Assembly: GCA_019914945.1 (NCBI GenBank)
Contig: CM034101.1
Location: 3,979,188 to 4,043,187 of the forward strand
Direction of reading: 5' to 3'
DNA: 64,000 nt
Source of the DNA: Typha latifolia
Lineage: Eukaryota; Streptophyta; Magnoliopsida; Poales; Typhaceae
In this document: one piece after another, positions 14,101-24,283 of the stretch
Layout: each line of letters starts with the position of its first letter
Position numbering within the stretch: the first letter of the stretch is position 1
Made by a program: the position numbers and the translations under genes
Notes under the pieces: model-generated
What the model saw: only the letters and a program-made list of their open reading frames with translations
What the model was told of the DNA's origin: nothing
The model's database searches: none

Positions 14101-15378
14101 ATCCATTAGCATCAGAAAGCTCTTGAAAGTTGAAATTAAAAAATATTCCTCTAGGGTTGTATAACTTGTCTCTAAACAGGATTATATAAAACTTTTTTGC
14201 TCTGGTTATTCTAGCCATCTAGTGCAGCAGCAGATGGAAGAATTTGTTGGAATGTGGCAGAATAATAGTTCTGCCCCTGTCCTATAACAGAGGGACGAAA
14301 GCACTTTTAACTTTTCTCAAACCCACCTCTCTCCATATATATTGGATTAGCCATAACCAATTTGGTAAGATGCTATGGGTAATAAATGGGAATAAACCAG
14401 TTCTATCCTCCTAGTAAACACAGCCAAGGATCTTGCAATATACAACATGATTACCAGCCCATCTTTATGCTCACCACTGAGCTTCACTCAAAACGAGAAG
14501 ACTCCAAAAAAAGCTGAACAGAATCTTACGACTAATTGTCAAACATTAAATCAACACCCTCTAAATTGGCATCTGATTTGTATCCGCAGCCAAATCAGGT
14601 AATACGGAAGCCAGTTGGTCAGCAGAATTATCTACATTATTGCATTCGTTTATCTTCTTTTTTCTTTGATAAAATTGCATTCGTTTATCTAATCCTAGAC
14701 AGGCGCAACCATCACACATTTTCTGTAAACAAAATTACTTAACAAAAGGAAAAAAAAAAAAAAAGTGAAATAAGATTGAGTTGCAAGGTAATTAAACTGC
14801 TTTCTTAAATCAAAATAAGTATGTGATTGAGGAGTAAAGCAACCCGAAACAAAAGCACCAAAAATTTAAGAAGCAACAGATCCTCAATCCCATACCACTA
14901 AAAAGTCTCTCATAGTTTCAGTAAACTAACCATTAGGGTGAAAGATCTCGGAAGTGAAACGCACGCGAGGAGGCTTCTCAGGGTAATTGTTTCCAAACGT
15001 CAACCGAAGACCATAAACACCACCTTCAATTCCCCAAACCAAAAACACCAACTTTAATAAAAAATATAAAAACACACATCAAAACACGACAAAGATCGTA
15101 CCTTCCCATGGGGTTTCGTCGGGGCCAAAGATAGTCGCGCTCCAAACGAACAAATTCTCGTCAGACAAGGGGCTCGCACTGCATCCCTACCATTCCAACC
15201 AACCAATACCATAAGACTCGCACTTCTCACTAAAATCCAAAGAAACGAAGAACAATTCGCACGTCTAGCGATCCAATTCAGACAAACCAACACGGAGATG
15301 GATAATACGAACATCCGGGGGCTCGTTTCTGATGGCCTTGAGATCTGACATGAGGCGGAGCTGGGCCGACGATGCCAT
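8115..15378 (-). CDS. RAD6/UBC2-like ubiquitin-conjugating enzyme E2
   Basis: E2 enzyme carrying ubiquitin as a thioester on its active-site cysteine and passing it to targets with an E3. Six exons, read from high to low coordinates: 15378-15313, 15186-15102, 15023-14931, 8658-8570, 8341-8256 and 8157-8115. They total 462 nt, or 153 residues, close to the ~152 of RAD6 proteins, and all phases agree. Features seen: N-terminal helix ([12 protein letters not shown]), [24 protein letters not shown], the HPN triad at residues 79-81, and active-site Cys89 in [21 protein letters not shown] is the usual RAD6 block. It differs from typical plant RAD6 around the active site ([13 protein letters not shown] against SICLDILQNQWSP) and ends in a basic tail ([13 protein letters not shown]) rather than the familiar VEQSW ending. 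Intron 3 is 6.3 kb and full of transposons. With all sites and frames intact, it is probably functional. Confidence 0.9.
8885..11900 (-). mobile_element. Decayed Ty3/gypsy LTR retrotransposon, pol region, in intron 3 of the E2 gene
   Basis: On the minus strand, pol fragments lie in the order expected for Ty3/gypsy. Protease-like remnants are at about 11,830-11,650 (VIIDSRS where DSG is usual). The start of reverse transcriptase is at about 11,430-11,230 ([12 protein letters not shown]) and continues to about 11,110 ([17 protein letters not shown]). More RT lies at 10,373-10,122 (VVVYDILIY, where one D of the usual YFDDILIY is missing, and [16 protein letters not shown]). The integrase zinc-finger/linker region is at about 9,429-9,290 and the integrase core at about 9,067-8,950 ([20 protein letters not shown]). 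Stops and frameshifts break every domain, so it is a dead copy. No LTR pair was found by eye. It has the same orientation as the host gene. Confidence 0.85.
10345..11092. mobile_element. ~0.7-kb insertion splitting the gypsy reverse transcriptase
   Basis: Gypsy RT normally has VMPFGLSNAPSTFM as one continuous block. Here the first part (ending VMLFDLSSA) lies near 11,110 and the continuation ([10 protein letters not shown]) near 10,335. About 700 bases of unrelated sequence separate them. The ends carry short inverted sequences (GTTCCAA on the left near 10,339; TTGGAAC on the right near 11,086). The interior has C-rich, GA-rich and GGGG tracts (10,455-10,900). Probably a non-autonomous DNA transposon. 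Target-site duplication and exact ends are unresolved. Confidence 0.5.
13310..13524. mobile_element. Tourist-like MITE with TTA target duplication
   Basis: A 215-bp element with imperfect inverted ends: left GAGGATGTTTAGTTGCTAAA, right ...TAGCAACCAAAAACACCC. It is flanked by TTA on both sides (13307-13309 and 13525-13527). Short size, inverted ends and a TTA duplication are typical of PIF/Harbinger-derived Tourist MITEs. It lies in intron 3 of the E2 gene. A similar copy is at 25,580-25,797. Confidence 0.7.
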
Positions 15379-16619
15379 GGCCGCACTATGGCGCGAGGAT
15401 CCCAAACCCTAGAAGGAATCACGGCTTGTTTGCTACAATTGGGGAAGGCGACAAGAGAAGAGAATAAAACGCTAATAGTAATTCTTCCGCAGATAAAGAC
15501 GAGGGAGAAAAACAAGATTGAGAGAAAAAAAGCTTCTGGAATCCGAAACCGCTCCGCTTCTTGTTGGTTTCCTTACCAATTATACGTACTCGTAATTAAG
15601 ACGGTAATGACTTTTCTTTTTCGTTTTTTTTAATTATTTAAAAGTTAGATATAGGTTGAATAAAGAGTCTGATCCTCTTTGAATATAAATACACAAAAAA
15701 TTCATCAAGTTTTAATTAATATATTAAGACGTCTAATTTAGACTTCAAGCGAGGTGCTTCATGGAGCTAAACGTTTGTTGAGACGATTGCTTTAAATTTT
15801 AAGATGTTCATCTAAAATAATAGCACTGTCAAATTATCAAACGAATAAAATTATTGAGCCAATCCATTATCAACTACCAAATAAATTTCTTCATAATAAT
15901 TATTTAGGGTTAAAGTCGATCCCATAGTTCTCTTTTGGTATTAAATTTAGAGCGATCTATTTCGGTAAAATAAAATTTTGGTTGAGTTCTAGGTTAGTCA
16001 AAAATACTAATGGGCTCATAGCACACGTGGCTCAGTTGCTTTGAGTCCTATTTATTGATAACATGTAAGTTTTTAGCTAAATTAGCCCCCCTCCATATTT
16101 TATATCCTTAATAAGATTCCATCTTAAATTTAATATTATAAAGAAACTTATATTATCATGTCAGTTGGATGCTGAACTAATTACTGTATATTTTAGAAAA
16201 TGAATAGCTGGCTAGTGCTGCTTTTGTTGTAACTACTTGAGAAAGGGTCGAACAGTTTAATGTTTTATTGAAGAAAAATATAATTCTATTTTTCCTACCT
16301 AAAATGTTGAATAATTTTAATAATTTATTGTTAAAAACATTGAATTGTTAATGAAAATAAATATTATAATTTTGACCGGACTTAGTTGGACCTCAAATGA
16401 GAAAAATATAGACAAAATTATAAAAGAATTTATGAGTTAGAATCACACCGGCAATTCTCCACCAATAAGATATTATCAAAATTGTAAAATAAGAAGGCAA
16501 GGATTAGCGAGTAGTATTAGTAGATAATTATAGGCTTGCTTTTACATCAATAGATTGTTTGGTAAAACCTTACACGGTGACTATCATGATTAGGCAAAAA
16601 ATTAGGATTACTAAACATT

Positions 16620-16975
16620 CATTGTGTGATCAAGTTTGAATTGAAATTAATTTTAAGCCTGTATTTATAATAAAGTTTGAATAAAATTATTTCAATTTAA
16701 ATCAATTTTAAATTAATTTCGAACTTCGAGCTCCTAAACGCGTCCATCAATAAACTATTTCAAGTCAAAATTTGAGATTGATCGAGCTTTAAATAAAATA
16801 TAATTTAAAATTATAAGCTAACATAATTGAGCTTTATAGAGCTTTATTAAGCTTATTTAATTGAGCCGGCTCACGATTAAGTTTCGTTTTTTTTAAAAAA
16901 AATTAAGCCTATTTTAAAAATCAAGTTCAGCTCAACTTATTTTTGAGCCGGCTTATTATTTTAACAGTCTTACAT
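16620..16975. mobile_element. Dispersed GAGCC/AAGCTT-rich repeat, copy 1
   Basis: One end reads TGTGTGATCAAGTTTGAATT. The other, on the opposite strand, reads GTTAAAATAATAAGCCGGCTC. The same ends, in diverged form, occur at about 42,368-42,838, 53,195-53,525 and 56,768-57,100. The interior is AT-rich with repeated AAGCTT, TTTAAA and GAGC motifs. The AGGGGTGT end seen in copy 4 suggests a hAT-like non-autonomous element. That classification is tentative. Confidence 0.4.
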
Positions 16976-17566
16976 TTAATAAGTATTTAATAATTTAATG
17001 TTTGTAGTCCTGCGAATCATTAGTTTTTTTTTTCATCAAAACTACTAAACTTTTGTCTAATCTTTTTTGCCCTTGGGTTTCTTTCTTTTTAGAAGATTTA
17101 TAATGTCCAATATAAATGGTGAAAATTTTGAGACGAGAGAAGCAAGACTATAGAATTATCGCAAAAAAAGAGTATTTTGATCCTTTTTCTATTAAACATA
17201 ATATGAGAATTGAATTAAGTAACAAAACAAAAATATTGGCCAAACCACAAACTTAAAAATATATATTTCTCAATATTATAATACATCATCTGCAAAGTGT
17301 AGTCCTGCGTTCAAATATTTATTCTTTCTCCCTCCCACACCGTGAGCAAGTAAAAAGTGACAGGAGAAGAGTTTGCGTGTTAGAAACACAATCCCCATCA
17401 CAAAGCATATGCCAATCCCTTTACAAAGGAGAGAGTAACAATCTCTAGTACCATATCGCAGCTGGTAAAGTGAAAGCACTTCGCTCTTAATCTCGTGTCC
17501 ATTTCTGGGAAGAATCCCAACACCTGACCCTCTCCCTTCTTTGCTGTGGGTTTTAGCCCTTCTCTC

Positions 17567-17602
17567 TCCCTCTCCCTCTCCCTCTCCCTCTCCCTCTCTG
17601 TC
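17567..17602. repeat. (CCCTCT)n repeat in the EPFL leader region
   Basis: About six copies of the hexamer CCCTCT, 320-350 bases before the EPFL start codon, in a pyrimidine-rich stretch that is probably transcribed 5' leader. Confidence 0.9.
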
Positions 17603-17916
17603 TCCGTTCTTTGGAGCTGATCACTAAAGTTTCCTCTGTTTTGAACTTTGCGTCTCTTTCTTGTCCTTTTGGTGCTTCCTCTGCCTCCCTCTGCACTCAT
17701 CTTTATATAGTTATCAATGCGTACAATACCCATTTGAACTCCTATGCCGCTGAGTCAAGCTCTCTCATTTCATTTCCTCTTCTCTCTCTCTCTCCGGAGT
17801 AAGTAGTAGCTACCAAACCATAGCAACTTGGGAAGCACAGCAGTCATCGATTTAATTCCTCCTCACCGTTTCCTTTCCCTTTCTCCATTCATTCATTCAT
17901 TCATCCACTTCATCAA

Positions 17917-18424
17917 ATGGGTCATCTTTTAAGAATCCATCTTCTTCAGCTGTCCCTACTTCTCCTCATGAGCTCCAAACAGCAGAACTACTCGGCTGAA
18001 GGTAACATTTTCATTACATGCAGTTTACTAATTTTCTTTTCCTGAAGTTTACCAGGTTGGTATTTGTTTGAGTGCAGGTAGATCATGGTATAAACTCCTA
18101 GAGATTAGCAAGGTTAGATTCTTACACGTGAACAGTCTTCCATGATATGTTTAAGCTTTTCTTATATTGTAGTGAGCTTAATTGCAGGGGAGAGAAGAGA
18201 AGATTGGAGCCATGAGAGCAATAATTGGATCAAGGCCACCCATATGCGAGAGGAGATGCATCTCTTGTGGCCACTGTGAGCTAGTTCAGGTGCCAGTAGT
18301 CCCGCAGGAGAAGAAGAGAGCTGGGCATCTCGTGACAACCATCACCTCCTTGTTCAATGACCACTCCAACTACAAGCCATTAAGCTGGAAATGCAAGTGT
18401 GGAGACATCATCTTCAACCCATGA
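17917..18424 (+). CDS. EPIDERMAL PATTERNING FACTOR-like secreted peptide (EPFL1-3 type)
   Basis: Precursor of a secreted cysteine-rich peptide of the EPF/EPFL family. These peptides signal through ERECTA-family receptor kinases and TMM to control stomatal density, leaf margin or inflorescence growth. Three exons (17917-18001, 18078-18112, 18188-18424) give 357 nt, or 118 residues, all in frame. Residues 1 to about 27 form a signal peptide (RIHLLQLSLLLLMSS). The mature part begins near IGSRPPICERRC. It has six cysteines (CERRC, CGHC and CKC) and ends SWKCKCGDIIFNP, the hallmark of the EPFL1/2/3 branch rather than EPF1/2 or EPFL9. The loop between CGHC and CKC is fairly long, as in EPFL3-like members. 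The assignment within the branch is inferred. Confidence 0.9.
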
Positions 18425-20735
18425 CAAAGAGAAGAAAAATGCCCATTTGAGAACTGTGGATAGATAGTTCGAGGAAGTGAGATTCTTTTTAAATCTCTTC
18501 CCTGTTACTTCTGTTTGGATGTGGTGGAAACCACTTGAGTTCTAGTAAAGATTGCTATCCTTGTATATATTATTATCTTCTTGGAAAATCTAGTTAATTG
18601 TGTCATAAATGATCTATAGGATATGGCAAAGTTGGCCTATCAGTTTGGAATTCGGCACAAAGGCATCCCATCTCCATGAAAAGTCATGTCGGCATAAAGC
18701 ATGTATATATCCCATCAAATGAATGGTTTGATCAATACCTTGCATTACAAGCAAATGCTAAAGAATTTTTTCACAGAAGGGATGATATGACTTCAACCCA
18801 TACGTAGCACTCGGAAATGGGGTCGTCCCAGAAAAGAAAAGTTGGTGCTTTCTTTTCTGAGTCTATTCGTCTGCATCTCTTCAAAAAGTATGTGCATTGA
18901 TGAGCCAATTCATCCATGTCATTGAAAGAAAAGATATCAATCATCATAGGCTCTGTTCCACCGTACATATGGACACCCACCCTATCCACCTTGAATTATA
19001 GTTTTGCAGCTGAGGGTTTGATCTCAGTTTCACTGGCAGTGAGATCTTTGGGCAGGCTGTTCAAATAATGAAAGCAGCTCTAGTTCAGGATTGTGTTTGA
19101 TGGATCGAAGAGCTGGATACATACAGAGTTGGAGTATATAGGCTTAAATCTAGTTTACTTTTACCTCTTTCAACTTTGCCATAAAGCTACTTTACTCTCC
19201 TCTATTTTATGGTTAATACCTGTACTTATGATTAATATTAAGCTAATAAGTTCTCACTTAAATGAGTTAAAATCTATCTCAAAAGTATATTAGAAGGAAA
19301 AAAAGGAGGGGTATTATTGTTTAAACAAAAACTCTTCTTCCCAAATATATTATTGTCTAACAAAAATAATGGGGGTGTTTCAGTAATTAGCTTCATATTA
19401 GTTATAAGCATGATGCAAAATAAATTGATTTTATGTCAAAATACAATGTGTAAGACATATATAACCCAAGTAAATATTTATGTGTTCTAATAATGGGTTA
19501 ATTACAACTAAACCTCGTGTAATATTATAAGACATTTCTCTAATTTATTTTTTTTATATTTTTTAATTATTGAATATATCTCACCCATTTGATGGTATTA
19601 ATAGAAATAACCATCTTACCCATAATTTTCTCTCTTTATTTTTTTTAAAATAAACACATAATTAATTAAGAGGGTCTATATGTAAATAAAACTAAACAAA
19701 TAAAAGAATTTATGTAAAAATGGACAATATTTAAGTGGTCTAAGCCTAGATGCAATTATTTCTTCAGTATAATTGTCTACTTACTTAGGCTACTCTCAAA
19801 AGAAAAGGACTCTGGATAAACATTTTAGCATCATTCTATAAATTGATAATTCCGAGGTGAGAAAAAGAAAACTACAGGTGTTTGATGGGATGTCATATTA
19901 TTCTGATTATAGAATATTTTATGTTTGTTTACGAAATAACTACAAGCTTATTTTAGTATTACGAGATCTATATTAATATAGTAATTAAATAATAATTTAT
20001 TTTAATATTAGTTTATTAATACATGTTTTTCTCTTCCCAATATTTTATATTTATTAATAACATCTAATTATTATTTTATTCTTAAAAAAATATCACTTTA
20101 ATCAACAAATATGTTTTAATTACCAACAGAGAAAATCTTAGAAATAATGAGATAGTGCTCAATTATATGCTTCAGGGAAGTTACATTCTAGAGTTTTGAT
20201 AATTATAGGTATAAAAAGAATGAATATCAACTAATTTGAAATTGTAAGTATATTTTTCTAAATGAAACAAAATTTAGTAAATCAACTAACATTAGCAAGA
20301 GCTTCTAGCCAAATTAGCCCTCCCAAACTCCTTTTTTGCACGTTTAATATATTTTAAAATTTAAATACGATATTCGCATCAGTGAAGAAGTCAGTTAAAT
20401 TGAAAAGTGACTCATATTTAAAACTTAGTATTCGATTTAGAAAATCTCATAACCCTACAACACTTAGCAATTTACTCTACGATATTTAATTTAACACATA
20501 AATTAATGAACCGAAAAGTAACTTATATTTACTGACCGTAATAAAACTCACATAATCTCATATTTAAGTTTTAAATAAAACATGCAACAAAAAGAGCTAG
20601 ACATATATAAAATGGTTCGAGTAAAACTACTAAATATAAGTCAGTGGAGTTGGTGATTTATATAAAAAAATTCAAAAATAGCTAAGAAATGCTGTCTTGC
20701 GATTGTTTTTTCATATAAGTCACCGGAGTTGGTGA
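18425..20735. other. Intergenic region between EPFL and the ERG28 duplication
   Basis: The first ~200 bases are probably the EPFL 3' UTR. The rest is AT-rich without recognisable genes. A MITE-like repeat lies at about 19,141-19,480. A short frame on the minus strand at 18,771-18,989 (72 codons) has no family I recognise. Confidence 0.55.
19141..19480. mobile_element. MITE-like repeat, relative of the 39.2-kb copy
   Basis: The left end (about 19,146-19,206) contains TTTGCCATAAAGCTACTTTA followed by CTCTCC. This closely resembles the inverted ends of the clearer copy at 39,212-39,606. The interior motif TATTATTGTCTAACAAAAAT (about 19,346-19,365) also matches that copy. The right end is weaker. 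Confidence 0.5.
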
Positions 20736-20739
20736 CTTT

Positions 20740-22040
20740 TTCCAATTCATCGATTTATTTTTAGAAGTTATTGAATATCTTATATGTAACTTCTCCTATA
20801 AGACTTATCAATTTTATTATAATTTTTAAAATTTTAAATAACTTATTAATATTAGAGATTATATGAAGTCGCTGATTAAATCAGTAATTTTATAATTCAT
20901 CTGGTTTAAGTTTGAAGAAAAATTGTACACCTAATATAAAAAATAAATAAAAAAAGTAGAGAAGTGAACTACCATTCTCATGGTGAGATCAAAAGAACGT
21001 TAATGAGCCACGTATATAATTCTTAAGTAGCCACGTTGACATCCTAGTCAGCAACAGGACGAGGACATTTCCAAGGACCAAAAGCACTATAAATACATTG
21101 AATACTGGTATGTTGTCGAGGACCCGCTGTAGGCCTGTTGACGTTGGTCGACTACACGCCCATCAACTGTTCGACGAATTGTCTCACAAAAGAACACGAC
21201 AACGAGGGCATTAGGTTGGTGGTTAATGTTGGTTGGCTCTCACCGTCTCGCCTCTGTCTGGTTCGGTTTCTTTAACATCTGGGCCTTTTGCGTCGCTGTC
21301 TTCTCCAAAACCCAGAGTCCGTTCACTTTCTCCGTCTCTACTAATTGCTCTTATAGTTTGCTACGAAGCTTTCTTCTTTCGCTTTCTTGAGTTAGTTCCA
21401 ACAAAACCTATGAGAATTTCACATGTCGGCATAGCAATGACTCGATTGATAAAGTTGACCTTTTCGGCAAGTAATGTTAGGGATTTAAATGTTTAAAATT
21501 AGATCTCTAGAAAACATAAGATCTGCTAGAAACGATGCGTTGATGGAAGTTTTTTTTGTGGAAAAATGGATAGCTTTTAGATGGTACATTCTACTTGTTT
21601 GGTGTAATGTGCTAATGGGCGGCAGAAGCCATAGCAACTCATTTACAGATCGGAAATTTGGATGAAGCGAGTTTTACTAGATCTAAGTAAGAAGGGTGTT
21701 AGAAGAAGGATATTGTTGCGTTTTATGGAAGAAGTTGGTCAAGGGTAGTGCATTTAGGCTTTGAAATGGAAGTTTACCTGCTTGTATAAAATCGTTATAT
21801 TCATGATACTCTCGAGTTGGGATCTCATAGAAAAGCGGTAAAAGTCCGTTCATAATTTTATGAAGCTTAGCTAGCAAAAGATATTTTATTTATTACAAGT
21901 TTGTAAATGTCTAATATGGGGCTTGAAGCCCATTTCAGCTTGAATACAAGACTATAATGGAACTTCTTAGAGGAGTTAGAATAGAACTGTGACTCCTGCA
22001 ATAATTTACTTAAGGATTTGAAAAATCCGGATAAAAAGTA
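20740..22040 (+). repeat. Direct duplication, upstream copy (ERG28 promoter, exon 1, part of intron 1)
   Basis: About 1.3 kb that aligns by eye, with small indels, to 22,978-24,283. Shared landmarks include ATTTATTTTTAGAAGTT, GAGCCACGTATATAATTC, GACATTTCCAAGGACCAA, the whole of ERG28 exon 1, and intron sequence up to GGATTTGAAAAATCCGGATA. The match ends abruptly near 22,040, where LTR-like sequence begins. Confidence 0.88.
21202..21316 (+). pseudogene. Duplicated ERG28 exon 1 lacking its start codon
   Basis: Same length (115 nt) and frame as exon 1 of the intact ERG28 gene at 23,450-23,564, with the same CAGA|GT donor. The initiator is ACG instead of ATG. Substitutions change Leu9 to Met, Leu14 to His, Leu29 to Phe and Arg30 to Cys, by position in the intact protein. 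No copies of exons 2 and 3 follow before the second duplicate. It is therefore a promoter-plus-first-exon fragment, not a full gene. It could still be transcribed or spliced onto the downstream exons, which the sequence alone cannot show. Confidence 0.85.
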
Positions 22041-22680
22041 GGGTGGTAGTAGCCTCAGAGAAAATTATAAAAATTTAGGTAGTAGTAGCCTTGTGAGTTA
22101 GGGTTCTAATGACTCTGATTTCACCTAAATTAGAGGTCTGGATGAAAAGTTAAAAATAAAACAGTGAAGATATGTCAGAACAACGCAAAACGGTAAATAT
22201 CTGACGTTGTAGCGGTCGTCGGAGGGTGGCGGACCAGTGGTGGCTAGGGTTTGAAAGCGTTGGAGGTTCTACGACTATGATCTACTCCTAGAAAGATAAA
22301 ACAATCTAATGACTACGATAAAAGATAAGGATAAAAATAATAACTTTGCTAAACTCAGATTCATTCTATTCAATAAATATTATCAACACATGTCCACTCC
22401 TATTTATAGGAGTAAAAATTCTTAGCGGATCGGATCCACATGTGGATTATCCGATTTATTTGAAATTCAAACAATAATATAAAGCTACTCCTTATCTTTA
22501 TCGAATTTATCCTTCGTTTTCGCCGCAAATAGATTTGGTGAATACCAAAATTATAGATTTGGAATTTGGCGATATTATCTAACTGATTTGATATTATTCC
22601 GACGCCCGTAGAATATTAATATTTTCTCGAAATTGTACAGAGCTGAATTTAACTAATTAAATAAAATTCTAACATACTAA
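22041..22680 (-). mobile_element. LTR retrotransposon fragment (LTR plus primer-binding region)
   Basis: Read on the minus strand, it begins with TGTTAGAATTTTATT near 22,674. It has a TATA-like CTCCTATAAATAGGAGTG near 22,410. It then passes AAATCAGAGTC near 22,125, reminiscent of the TGGTATCAGAGC primer-binding site of plant retroelements. No coding domain is present. It lies exactly between the two ERG28 duplicates. The ends are approximate. Confidence 0.5.
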
Positions 22681-22977
22681 AGCTTTAACTAAATCAAATA
22701 AATAAATACGATAACTAGACTTAATCCACTGAGCCCAATGTCCCATGGTGTGATCCGATTTGACATTAATATTTTAGTCATTTTAGCGTCGTTCAATTAA
22801 GTTTAATAGAAAAATTAACGATGTCACTTTTTATCATAAATACATTACTTATTTTAAAATTTTTAAAATACATTAAGGTTAAATAATTTTGGGTATAAGT
22901 ATAAAATGATAATAATATATTTAACGCTAAAAAATTTGATGTCTTATGAAAGAAATTTTCATGTAAATTATTTTTTG

Positions 22978-24283
22978 GTTCATCAATTTATTTTTAGAAG
23001 TTGTTGAACCAAAAAATGATTAGTATATAACTTCTCCCATAATACATAATACTTATCAAATTTCTTACAATTTTTAAATTTCCATATTAAGTCATTGATA
23101 TCAGAAGTCGCCAATTCGAGTCATAGATTTGTAATTCACCCAGTCTCATAAAAAAAATAGAGAAGTGGACTATTATTCTTATGGTGGGATCAAAAGAAGG
23201 GTAATGAGCCACGTATATAATTCTTACATAGCCACGTGGACATCCTGGATGATGACATTTCCAAGGACCAATAACACTAAAAATGCGTTGAATACTGGCA
23301 GGTTGACGGGGGACCCACTGCAGACACTTGGTGAAGATAAACGCGAGAGGGAGAAAAATTAAGTGAAAGTGGCCAAATAGATAGATCCAGGCCTATCGAC
23401 TAGACGCTCATCAACTGTTCGACGAATTGTCTCGCAGAAGAACACGGCAATGAGGGCACTAGGTTGGTGGTTGTTGTTGGTTGGCTCTCTCCGTCTCGCC
23501 TCTGTCTGGTTCGGTTTTTTTAACATCTGGGCTCTTCGCGTCGCTGTCTTCTCCAAAACCCAGAGTCCGTTCACTTTCTCCGTCTTTAATAATTGCTCTT
23601 ATACTTTGCTAGGAAGTTTTCTTCTTTCGCATTCTTGGGTTGATTGCAATCAATTCTATGAGATTTTCCAGATGTCGACATAGCAACGACTTGATAAATC
23701 TGATCTTTTCTGTAAGTAATGTTGGGAGTTAAATGTTAAAACTGATTCTCTATAAAACATAAGATTTGCTAGAAATGACGCGTTGATGGAAGTTTTTTTG
23801 TGGAGAAATTGGTAGCTTTTAGATTGTGCATTCTAGTTATTTTGTGTAATATGCTAATGGGCGTCAGAAGCCATAACTCATTTACAGATCAGAAGTTTGG
23901 AGAAGCGAATTTTCCTAGATCTAACTAAGAAGGGGGTGAGAAGAAGGATATTGTTGAGTTTTATGGAAGAAGTTGATCAAAGTGTAGCGCATTTAGGCTT
24001 TGAAATGGAAGTTTACATGCTTATATAAAATCGTTACAATGAGTTCATGATACTCTCGAGTTGGGGTCTCATAGAAAAACGGTAAAAGTTCGTTCATAAT
24101 TTTATGAAGCTTAGCTAGCAAAAGATCTTTTATTTATTACAAGCTTCTAAATGTCTAATATGGGGCTTGAATCCCATTTCAGCTTGAATACAAGACTAGA
24201 ATGGAACTTCTTAGAGGAGTTAGAATAGAACTGTGTCTCCTGCAATAATTTACTTAAGGATTTGAAAAATCCGGATAAAAAAG
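22978..24283 (+). repeat. Direct duplication, downstream copy (start of the intact ERG28 gene)
   Basis: Partner of 20,740-22,040. This copy keeps the ATG and continues into the rest of intron 1 and exons 2-3. Its upstream region contains a perfect G-box CACGTG at 23,233-23,238, which is CACGTT in the other copy (21,032-21,037). Confidence 0.88.
23233..23238. promoter_or_regulatory. G-box (CACGTG) upstream of ERG28
   Basis: The perfect palindrome CACGTG within GCCACGTGGAC lies about 215 bases before the ERG28 start codon. G-boxes bind plant bZIP and bHLH factors. Use in vivo is inferred. Confidence 0.5.

Larger units (their letters stand above)
15379..17916. other. Divergent intergenic region between the E2 and EPFL genes
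   Basis: No coding sequence recognised. The first 250 bases should be the E2 promoter and 5' leader. From about 15,640 to 17,270 the DNA is very AT-rich and includes a repeat at about 16,620-16,975. The last 400 bases are CT-rich and probably form the 5' leader of the EPFL gene. Confidence 0.55.

Noticed and set aside
21233..21496. 87-codon frame over the upstream ERG28 exon copy
   Set aside because: It is in a different frame from the ERG28-like sequence and is a shadow of the duplicated exon.
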